Below are positions 1-5,016 of a stretch of 5,874 bases of DNA, in pieces. A model generated the notes under the pieces. The model was not told the origin of the DNA. It saw only the letters and a list, made by a program, of their open reading frames with translations, and ran no database searches. Each line of letters starts with the position of its first letter. Within the stretch, counting starts at the first letter, position 1. The DNA comes from Patescibacteria group bacterium (GTDB lineage Bacteria; Patescibacteriota; Minisyncoccia; Phycocordibacterales; UBA9973), in contig JAUPWJ010000071.1 of NCBI GenBank assembly GCA_030916575.1, positions 1-5,874 on the forward strand, given 5' to 3'. The translations under genes were made by a program, and so were the position numbers.

Positions 1-53
1 GGGTTTGAGTCTCTTAAATTTTTGGCGGTTCCGCCGGCTTTCCTATGTGCCAT
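1..53 (-). CDS. rpmA: Ribosomal protein bL27, N-terminal fragment
   Basis: Reading the minus strand from ATG at 53 gives MAHRKAGGTAKNLRDSN before the window ends, 17 codons plus two bases. This closely matches the highly conserved start of bacterial ribosomal protein bL27 (MAHKKAGGS..NGRDSNPKYLG type). bL27 is a large-subunit protein whose flexible N-terminal tail reaches the peptidyl-transferase centre; the basic, Gly-rich start seen here is that tail. There is no N-terminal extension of the kind that is cleaved off in Firmicutes. The rest of the gene, normally about 85-90 codons in all, lies beyond the left edge. No Shine-Dalgarno precedes the ATG, but a perfect TATAAT lies 11 nt upstream on the same strand, so the mRNA leader would be only about 5 nt. 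The gene is divergent from the plus-strand gene at 123. The call rests on a short but very characteristic stretch. Confidence 0.88.
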   Translation of the reverse strand, partial: MAHRKAGGTAKNLRDSN

Positions 54-54
54 A

Positions 55-84
55 TTGTTTTATTATTATATTAAATGCTAAAAT
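55..84 (+). promoter_or_regulatory. Sigma70-type extended -10 promoter for the gene at 123
   Basis: TTGTTT (55-60) is followed after an 18-bp spacer by TAAAAT (79-84), preceded by the TGC of an extended -10 (76-78). Transcription would start near 91, giving a leader of about 32 nt without a recognisable Shine-Dalgarno. The 11-mer AATGCTAAAAT (74-84) recurs exactly at the gltX promoter on the other strand. An alternative is a second -10-like hexamer, TATAAA at 110-115, 7 nt before the ATG, which would give a leaderless mRNA but lacks a good -35. Confidence 0.5.
65..70 (-). promoter_or_regulatory. -10 element of the rpmA promoter (TATAAT)
   Basis: A perfect TATAAT on the minus strand ends 11 nt before the rpmA ATG. 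The start of transcription would be near 58, leaving about 5 nt of leader. The best-placed -35 candidate (CTTAGG, 93-88, spacer 17) is poor, so the call rests on the -10 match and its position. The element lies inside the spacer of the plus-strand promoter at 55-84, so the two would compete for polymerase. Confidence 0.5.
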
Positions 85-122
85 TTACCTAAGAGCTTTG
101 AGAACATAGTATAAACAATATT

Positions 123-536
123 ATGGAAAAAATCAAGCATATAATAACTAATAGTGTTGAGAGTGATACTGGTAAGGACATTTTGACTGTTTTTATCATA
201 ATTCTGGTTGGACTAGGGTCCTTTGGATTAGGTAGGTTATCTACGTCCACCAATAACTCCGGAATCAGCGTGGAATACATAAAAGAGCCTAGTCTACCTA
301 CCTCTAGTAATGCCATATCAGCCCTAAATACAGTCCAAAATACTAAAACAGAGCCAAATACGCCTAAACCTAAAAAAGCTCAATTTGGGGTGTATTTTGC
401 CTCAAATCGGGGGAGTAAGTATTATTCGATTGGTTGCTCTGGAGGCAAAACTTTAAAAGAAGAAAATAAAATTTATTTCCAGACAAAAGAAGAAGCAGAA
501 AAAGCTGGATACGAAATTTCTAGTAGTTGTAAGTAG
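123..536 (+). CDS. Membrane-anchored protein with Ada-like C-terminal domain
   Basis: A 137-residue protein of unknown function. Residues 1-19 are a short, partly basic cytoplasmic tail; about 20-38 form one hydrophobic helix (ILTVFIIILVGLGSFGLG); 40-87 are a linker rich in Ser, Thr, Asn and Pro; about 88-136 form a small domain with the pattern FASxxGSKYY...C...K..KEENKIYF.TKEEAEKAGYE...C. That pattern resembles the small Ada-type zinc-binding domain found at the C-terminus of many secreted or anchored CPR proteins. Ada itself uses four cysteines; only Cys105 and Cys136 are present here, so a full four-Cys zinc site is not possible and a disulfide or a purely structural fold is an alternative. 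The positive charges before the helix suggest the domain lies outside the cell. It is the only plus-strand gene in the window and is transcribed alone, divergent from rpmA. ATG at 123 is the first start in frame and keeps the whole helix. Confidence 0.82.
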   Translation: MEKIKHIITNSVESDTGKDILTVFIIILVGLGSFGLGRLSTSTNNSGISVEYIKEPSLPTSSNAISALNTVQNTKTEPNTPKPKKAQFGVYFASNRGSKYYSIGCSGGKTLKEENKIYFQTKEEAEKAGYEISSSCK

Positions 537-592
537 TCTGAGTAAATGGACTCTGGGGTATAGGGAAGGGCTTATTTTAAAAGGTCTTGTTT

Positions 593-686
593 ATACATGC
601 GTGTCGCACAATATATGTTTCCGGTAGGTCTTAAGTAGGATTAAACCAACCAAAAACATTAAGCACATTGTGCGACATTTTATGTA
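593..686. repeat. Long imperfect inverted repeat in the convergent intergenic region
   Basis: Two arms of about 42-46 bp pair almost along their whole length around a centre near 637. The paired blocks are TACAT (594-598) with ATGTA (682-686), TGTCGCACAAT (602-612) with ATTGTGCGACA (667-677, perfect 11 bp), ATGTTT (615-620) with AAACAT (654-659), GGT (623-625) with ACC (649-651), GGT (627-629) with ACC (645-647), and TTAA (631-634) with TTAA (641-644). That is 32 pairs with small internal loops and one uneven loop (613-614 against 660-666). The element lies between the ends of two convergent genes. It could be a bidirectional terminator or mRNA-protecting hairpin, or a palindromic mobile repeat. 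No T-run directly follows it on the plus strand. Confidence 0.7.
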
Positions 687-701
687 CGGCACAATGTGCT
701 T
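661..701 (-). terminator. Probable intrinsic terminator of the minus-strand operon
   Basis: AAGCACATTGTGC (661-673) and GCACAATGTGCTT (689-701) are a perfect 13-bp inverted repeat around a 15-nt loop, which itself can add an ACAT/ATGT pairing (675-678 with 682-685). On the minus strand the stem is followed by AATG and then five T's (656-652), 22 bp or more past the stop codon at 723. The 4-nt gap before the T-run and the modest GC content make it a moderate terminator. The plus strand has only CTTTCTT after the stem, so termination of the gene at 123-536 here would be weaker. The arm 661-673 overlaps the inner arm of the long inverted repeat at 593-686, so the two structures exclude each other. 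Confidence 0.55.
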
Positions 702-722
702 TCTTAAAGAAAAAATTATTTC

Positions 723-869
723 TTAGAACACACTTTGAACTAGACTCCAGAACCAATTCCAAATACCTGTAAGAGTCAGGCCATAATACTGCATAATAAG
801 AAGCACAATGACAATCATTATTATGATGCCAATGAATCCCCCATTTTGATTTTTTAAATTATTTTTCAT
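723..869 (-). CDS. Tiny single-pass membrane protein, unknown function
   Basis: From ATG at 869 this encodes 48 residues: a short basic tail (MKNNLKNQN), a hydrophobic helix at about 11-31 (GGFIGIIIMIVIVLLIMQYYG), then a short Trp-rich amphipathic end (IWNWFWSLVQSVF). Small proteins of this layout, with a GFIG-type entry into the helix, are common beside cell-envelope genes in Parcubacteria; their function is unknown. The frame could be extended to a TTG at 905 (60 residues), but that TTG is part of a plausible -35 (TTGGAT, 905-900), and TATAAT (881-876) ends exactly 6 nt before the ATG, so the shorter form with a leaderless mRNA is preferred. The GGF looks superficially like a prepilin cleavage site, but the glutamate at +5 is missing. 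It is the last gene before the probable terminator. Confidence 0.62.
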   Translation of the reverse strand: MKNNLKNQNGGFIGIIIMIVIVLLIMQYYGLTLTGIWNWFWSLVQSVF

Positions 870-875
870 ATCAAT

Positions 876-905
876 ATTATACAATAAATTCAAATATTTA
901 TCCAA
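876..905 (-). promoter_or_regulatory. Promoter for a leaderless mRNA of the tiny membrane protein
   Basis: On the minus strand TTGGAT (905-900), an 18-bp spacer and a perfect TATAAT (881-876) are followed by six bases (ATTGAT) and then ATG at 869. With the usual 6-nt gap between the -10 and the transcript start, the first transcribed base would be the A of the ATG. The -35 matches the consensus at only 3 of 6 positions. The site begins 1 bp after the stop codon of the upstream gene, so the small gene could be made separately from the operon. Confidence 0.5.
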
Positions 906-906
906 A

Positions 907-2277
907 TTAATTATCTTTAAAATCTTCTGAGAATAAAATCAAGGTTGTTAAATCAGACCAAATAAGTGAATCTTGAGGTATTTTACTTTCGAGACTTGGG
1001 TAAATATTATACTCTCTACTTATATTTTGAACTAAAAATAGGGCCGCAGGTGAATAACAAACTTTATTTTTTGTTTCTACAACTTTACTTTCAAATTCGG
1101 TTAAAGAAAGTTCTCCACTTATAAATCTCTGACAAATAATCATAAAAGAATTCGCTGTCTTTGCATATTTTTTTATGTTCAAAAAACCTTCCAAATCATT
1201 TTCTAATAAATTTTCTACACTTCGGGAAGAACCAAATGGTAAATCTTTAAAAAATTTTAAATCAAAAAGAAATTCGTTTAAATTTAAATTTTTATCTATT
1301 ACTAGATTAAGTATTTTAGGTCTTAAAAGTAGTGACAAGACTTTACTTTTTTCAAAATTTGACTCTTCAAAGTTACTTTTCATAACTTCTTCATAGATAC
1401 TTTTTACAAAAGAATAATTTTCCTCAAAATCTTTTTTACTTGGTAAGCAATCTAATAAATAAAACATTATTGCTCGCTCTGTTATTTGATGTGCTTGATA
1501 TTCTGCAAATGTAGGGTCTCCATATTTTAAAGAAGATTCAATAAAATCACGGTCTTCTTCTGGATAGCCTCTCTCTTTTTGATATATTTTTATTGAGTCT
1601 AGAACCCTTAAATTATCATCAATAAACTTTTTCTGTCTTTGTTCTTTTGAGTCCCCTGCTACTGAATGAGATAATTCAGTTATAAGTAAGAAAAAGTTAC
1701 TCATATAAAGTTTATTTTTATTAAAAATATCAAATAATTCCTTATCTGTAACTAAAGAATCTGGTTGATTCACTTCTTCTTTAGGAAAATTATAAGTTAT
1801 AGTATCTCTTCTATTACTAGCCAAGGCTGTTCCATTTGGATCTTGATTAATATAGGCGAAATTTTTACAATATTTTGCAAATAAACCATAAAATTTACAG
1901 TGGAGTTCTTTCTCTTGTTCTTTTGACAATTCTATATCTTTGTATTTTGAATAAATATCCTTATACTGGTCAAAACATACTTCTAATTCTTTTTTTTCAT
2001 TTTCTTTCAAACCTTCTATATACTTTTGAATATCATTCTGATCTAGAGTTTCCTTAGAAAGTTCTGGGAGATTATGATCAATTACTCCTAATTCTGATCT
2101 TATTTTTTTAATCTCTTTTTCTGTTCTTTTATTAGAAAAGTAATCCAACAATGCACGACCTCCTGTTAGCCCTGCTGTAATACTAGCTCCTATAACAAGA
2201 CCATCTTTTAAAAATTCACGTCTAGAATTCACTTCTTCGGGTTTATTTTTATTTTCTAAATTACTTTTTTCGTTCAT
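907..2277 (-). CDS. Twin-arginine-motif protein with zincin-like, incomplete metal site
   Basis: A 456-residue protein that I do not recognise by name. The N-terminus carries a textbook twin-arginine motif (SRREFLK, residues 18-24) followed by a Gly/Ala-rich hydrophobic stretch (about 25-45). No clear AxA signal-peptidase site follows, so it may stay anchored after Tat export. The rest is mostly helical and highly charged. Residues 158-163 (RDTITYN region) could be an edge strand; they precede a helix with TELSH (200-204) and then, about 55 residues on, EYQAHQITE (259-267). The order edge strand, xExxH helix, then Glu/His-containing helix recalls zincin metallopeptidases, but the first histidine of HExxH is a threonine, so catalysis as in that family is doubtful. 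The gene starts 4 bp after the M23 peptidase stop with no Shine-Dalgarno, suggesting co-transcription and a related envelope role. It looks richer in A and T than its neighbours, especially around 1170-1400. A short internal repeat, SNFEE/SNFEK, lies at 301-310. Confidence 0.72.
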   Translation of the reverse strand: MNEKSNLENKNKPEEVNSRREFLKDGLVIGASITAGLTGGRALLDYFSNKRTEKEIKKIRSELGVIDHNLPELSKETLDQNDIQKYIEGLKENEKKELEVCFDQYKDIYSKYKDIELSKEQEKELHCKFYGLFAKYCKNFAYINQDPNGTALASNRRDTITYNFPKEEVNQPDSLVTDKELFDIFNKNKLYMSNFFLLITELSHSVAGDSKEQRQKKFIDDNLRVLDSIKIYQKERGYPEEDRDFIESSLKYGDPTFAEYQAHQITERAIMFYLLDCLPSKKDFEENYSFVKSIYEEVMKSNFEESNFEKSKVLSLLLRPKILNLVIDKNLNLNEFLFDLKFFKDLPFGSSRSVENLLENDLEGFLNIKKYAKTANSFMIICQRFISGELSLTEFESKVVETKNKVCYSPAALFLVQNISREYNIYPSLESKIPQDSLIWSDLTTLILFSEDFKDN

Positions 2278-2281
2278 ACAA

Positions 2282-3583
2282 TTAAATAGCGTAAGGTGGC
2301 AAATAAAACATCGGGTCTAAGTAACCATTTGTAGCTGCTATAGGCTGGGTCAAGGTCTTACCTGGACATGACTTACTAGGCAAAGTCTCAACTTTCACTG
2401 ATGTGGACGCATATACACTTAAATGTAAATGAGGTCCTGTGACACGCCCAGTACTGCCCGTGTAGCCTATAAGCTCACCACGAACAACCTTTTGACCCTT
2501 AGACACCTTTATCAGCGATAAGTGCCCGTAAGTGCTAGCTAGGCCATTCCCATACTCTATAAGTATCCACTGACCAAAAGAAGCTCCAGGACAAGTGATA
2601 TCGGTATTACCAGTGCCCATGACTGTACCGTCTGCCATGGCATAGAGTTTCTGCGGTGTACGAGCTCGGAAGTCAGTTCCGGAATGACCATTGGCATAAA
2701 TTCTATGTGGACCAGTTTTGACTCCGAATTGCTGAGTGACAAATATTTCATCAAGTGGCCAAGACAAAACTCCGGCTGTCGGTAATTTTGAAGGATCTAA
2801 AATAAATTTTAATTGTGACTCATAACTTTTTATTTCTTGTTCAAGTGCTAACTTTTTTGCAGTTTGATCTTTTATAATTTTTTGATAATTAGCTTCGTTG
2901 TTTTTTGTATCTTTTAATAATTTATTCTTTTCTGCGACATTATTGTCAACTATTTTCTTTTGGTCAGCCAAATCTGTACGCAAGCTCACGAGCTCTTTTT
3001 TTGCTTCTATTGTTTCGTCTCTAGTATCTTCCAACTCCCCTTTAACTACTTTTAAAGTTGAAATTTGATCTCTTATACTTTCTCTTAAAGTATTTATATT
3101 ATCTATATCATTCCAAACAGTAGTAAAATCACTTTCCTTAGAAATTAAATTACCTACCATGCTCATATCCTCAAACTCAGCAATTCTTCTAATACCGACT
3201 CCAATAGCTCCAGTATGGTCTGAAATAGATTCTTCTTTATTAGAAATATCAGAAGATAAACTTTGGATTTTTAAATTTGTTTTATCTATTTTACTTTGAG
3301 TAAGAGATATGTCTGCAGAAAGCTTTTTCTTGGTTAAATCGAGCTGTTTTAAAGTATTACTAAGTGAATCTTTTTGTTTACTTAATTCTCCTAATTGATT
3401 TTGGAAGGTTTTTATTTGTTGTTCTAATTTATCAATGTCTGTATTTTTCTGTTCAATTTTATTTTGTAATTCCTGTGCTGTTTGCGCAAAAGAAAAATTA
3501 AAATAAAAAAATACTGGCAATACTAAAATTAAGCCAAGTAATAAAAAATTAAATTGCTTTTTGTAATCGTAGTATTGTTTCAT
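2282..3583 (-). CDS. Secreted coiled-coil M23 (LytM-type) peptidase
   Basis: A 433-residue protein with the build of EnvC/NlpD-like cell-wall proteins. Residues 1-33 are a Sec signal peptide (basic start, hydrophobic core 11-30, likely cut after FSFA). Residues about 36-120 and 165-262 are long heptad-rich coiled coils. Residues about 270-430 form an M23 domain: GHSGTDF holds the first zinc ligands His300 and Asp304, YGHLS holds His354, and GPHLHL holds His385 and His387. The full HxxxD...HxH set is present, so it should be an active zinc endopeptidase cutting peptidoglycan cross-links rather than a degenerate activator. Two cysteines (331 in TCPGASFG, 406 in SCPGK) could form a disulfide in the exported protein. 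The start at 3583 lies inside the end of gltX (35-bp overlap, different frame) behind a short AGGA; no other Met occurs before residue 140, which fixes the start. Its position downstream of murG and gltX suggests division or wall remodelling. Confidence 0.9.
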   Translation of the reverse strand: MKQYYDYKKQFNFLLLGLILVLPVFFYFNFSFAQTAQELQNKIEQKNTDIDKLEQQIKTFQNQLGELSKQKDSLSNTLKQLDLTKKKLSADISLTQSKIDKTNLKIQSLSSDISNKEESISDHTGAIGVGIRRIAEFEDMSMVGNLISKESDFTTVWNDIDNINTLRESIRDQISTLKVVKGELEDTRDETIEAKKELVSLRTDLADQKKIVDNNVAEKNKLLKDTKNNEANYQKIIKDQTAKKLALEQEIKSYESQLKFILDPSKLPTAGVLSWPLDEIFVTQQFGVKTGPHRIYANGHSGTDFRARTPQKLYAMADGTVMGTGNTDITCPGASFGQWILIEYGNGLASTYGHLSLIKVSKGQKVVRGELIGYTGSTGRVTGPHLHLSVYASTSVKVETLPSKSCPGKTLTQPIAATNGYLDPMFYLPPYAI

Positions 3584-4976
3584 TTTTTCCTAAAATATCT
3601 GCCACTAAAAATGGGTCTGGGGATTTATCACGCCCTGTTAAAGCAAAACGCACAGGGTGTAATAGCTCTCCCCTGCTCTCTAGAGAGTCTGCAATATCCA
3701 TAAGGGTTTTTTTAATATTTTCCATAGAAAAATCTTTTTCATCTATATTTTCCAATCCTTTTATTGCAGACTCTAAATTATTTTTTATTTTCTCTAGTGT
3801 AGAATTTTTGAAAATTAATTTCGCCTTGTCGTACACAGGTTCATTTAAAATATAATCAAATTCACCTTGCTCTACCATACTTTTAACATCACTCCATTTA
3901 TTTATTCTTTCAAAAATCACAGAAACTAATTTCTTATTTTGAAGCTGTTCTGGTAAATATAAAAAAATATTTTTTTCAACTTCATTAGAAGGCAACTTCT
4001 TCATATGCTCTTTATTCATCCAGTCTAATTTTTCATCATTCCACTGTGCGCCCGAGATACCAATCCTTTTGATATCAAAGATTTCTATCAATTCCTCTGT
4101 AGTAAATATTTCTTTCTCTCCACCAGGATTCCATCCCAAAAGCGCCAAAAAATTTATCATCGTTTCTGGTAAATAGCCTTCGCTAGCATAGTCTAGTATA
4201 TCTTTTGCTCCATCACGCTTGCTCAATTTTTTATTTCCGCCTTCGCCTAGTATTGGAGGCAGAATCACAAATGCTGGATGCTTTATTCCTAATGCATCAT
4301 ACAAAGACAAAAACTTCGGTGTTGATGATATAAATTCATCTGAACGCATTATATGCGTTACATTCATCTGCAAATCATCGATAATATGGGCAAAATTATA
4401 AGTAGGATAACCATCGCTCTTAATTAAGATAAAATCATCAAGCGCTTCTGGTCCAGCTGAAAGGTCACCTCTGACTTCGTCGTGCCATTTATAACTTTTT
4501 ATCTCTGGAGTCTTGAACCGCAAAGCTTGTGTTCCATCCCATACGCCAAAAGTTTCTGGGCGATGGTCACGGTAAAAAAATGGTCGCTTTTCCTGTTCTG
4601 CTTTTTTTCTAAAATCATCGAGTTGTTCCTTCGTATATGGATCTGGATACGCATGACCTTTTTCGATAAGATCTAATGCGTATTTTTTATACAAATCTAG
4701 TCTTTCTGATTGAATATATGATGCATATGGTCCACCGATATCTGGGCCCTGATCCCAAGTTATTCCAAGCCACTTTAAAGACTTAATGATGTGCTCTATA
4801 GAGCCAGCAACTTCCCTTTCTTTGTCTGTGTCTTCAATACGAAGTATAAAAGTCCCTTGGTGCTTTCTCGCCCACAAATAAGCATACAGAGCTGTTCGGA
4901 CACCTCCCACATGCATAAATCCAGTAGGACTAGGTGCAAATCTTGTGACTATTTTTTTATCAGCATTTTCATTCAT
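3549..4976 (-). CDS. gltX: Glutamyl-tRNA synthetase
   Basis: A 475-residue class I aminoacyl-tRNA synthetase that attaches glutamate to tRNA-Glu, and possibly tRNA-Gln in organisms that rely on GatCAB; the sequence alone does not settle this. Full family length. The Rossmann catalytic core starts with RFAPSPTGFMHVGG (12-25, HIGH-type motif HVGG at 22-25), followed by LRIEDTD (45-51), YPTYNFAHIIDD (190-201) and the KMSKS-type loop KLSKR (250-254). The region around YPDPYTKEQLDDFR (110-123) corresponds to the zinc-binding insert of some GluRS, but the cysteines are replaced, so no zinc is expected. The helical anticodon-binding half ends with RFALTGRDKSP (443-453), a typical GluRS ending. ATG at 4976 sits 6 nt behind an extended -10 and inside a 9-bp dyad. 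It lies 40 bp after murG and overlaps the M23 gene by 35 bp. Confidence 0.96.
   Translation of the reverse strand: MNENADKKIVTRFAPSPTGFMHVGGVRTALYAYLWARKHQGTFILRIEDTDKEREVAGSIEHIIKSLKWLGITWDQGPDIGGPYASYIQSERLDLYKKYALDLIEKGHAYPDPYTKEQLDDFRKKAEQEKRPFFYRDHRPETFGVWDGTQALRFKTPEIKSYKWHDEVRGDLSAGPEALDDFILIKSDGYPTYNFAHIIDDLQMNVTHIMRSDEFISSTPKFLSLYDALGIKHPAFVILPPILGEGGNKKLSKRDGAKDILDYASEGYLPETMINFLALLGWNPGGEKEIFTTEELIEIFDIKRIGISGAQWNDEKLDWMNKEHMKKLPSNEVEKNIFLYLPEQLQNKKLVSVIFERINKWSDVKSMVEQGEFDYILNEPVYDKAKLIFKNSTLEKIKNNLESAIKGLENIDEKDFSMENIKKTLMDIADSLESRGELLHPVRFALTGRDKSPDPFLVADILGKNETILRLQKAI
3588..3591 (-). promoter_or_regulatory. Short Shine-Dalgarno-like AGGA before the M23 gene
   Basis: AGGA ends 4 nt before the ATG at 3583, within the last codons of gltX. 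The spacing is short for a classical site, but this is the only start in the window with any purine-rich ribosome-binding sequence next to it. It is also a start that must lie on a longer mRNA, so it supports coupled translation from the gltX message and supports 3583 as the start. Confidence 0.4.
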
Positions 4977-4995
4977 AATGCTATTTTAGCATTAT
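4975..4995. repeat. 9-bp perfect dyad over the gltX -10 element and start codon
   Basis: ATAATGCTA (4975-4983) and TAGCATTAT (4987-4995) are perfect inverted repeats separated by TTT. The dyad covers the extended -10 and the first two bases of the gltX start codon. No T-run follows on the minus strand, so it is not a terminator for murG. It may be a repressor site, or, on mRNA read through from murG, a hairpin that hides the gltX start. Confidence 0.6.
4983..4991 (-). promoter_or_regulatory. Extended -10 promoter for a leaderless gltX mRNA
   Basis: TGC plus TAAAAT (-10 hexamer 4988-4983) is followed by AGCATT and then the gltX ATG at 4976. The 6-nt gap puts the predicted transcript start on the A of the start codon. 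The only -35 candidate is TTTTAA (5011-5006, spacer 17), which is weak, but an extended -10 can do without it. The 11-mer AATGCTAAAAT is identical to that of the plus-strand promoter at 74-84. Confidence 0.5.
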
Positions 4996-5016
4996 TTAAC
5001 TGAGATTAAAAGAGAA

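Noticed and set aside
24..35. GC-rich palindrome GGCGGTTCCGCC as a terminator stem
   Set aside because: It is made of rpmA codons (Gly-Gly-Thr-Ala), the loop would be only about 2-4 nt, and no proper T-run follows on either strand.
1..81. Plus-strand open frame ending at 81 (…AFLCAILFYYYIKC) that looks like the tail of a membrane protein
   Set aside because: The same DNA read on the minus strand gives the conserved start of bL27, a much more specific match.
593..686. Integron attC site
   Set aside because: The imperfect hairpin shape fits, but RYYYAAC and GTTRRRY core sites are not found at the ends, and no integrase or cassette genes are nearby.
593..701. CRISPR array or tRNA gene
   Set aside because: The repeats are inverted rather than regularly spaced direct copies, and no cloverleaf with anticodon and T-loop could be drawn.
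723..869. Type IV prepilin-like protein because of GGFIG before the hydrophobic helix
   Set aside because: The glutamate at +5 is absent and the protein is only 48 residues long with no pilin head.
1175..1396. Plus-strand frames inside the Tat-motif protein, M23, gltX and murG genes
   Set aside because: They lie wholly within well-supported genes on the other strand and their translations show no family features; the same holds for the minus-strand frames at 89-316 and 2557-2754.
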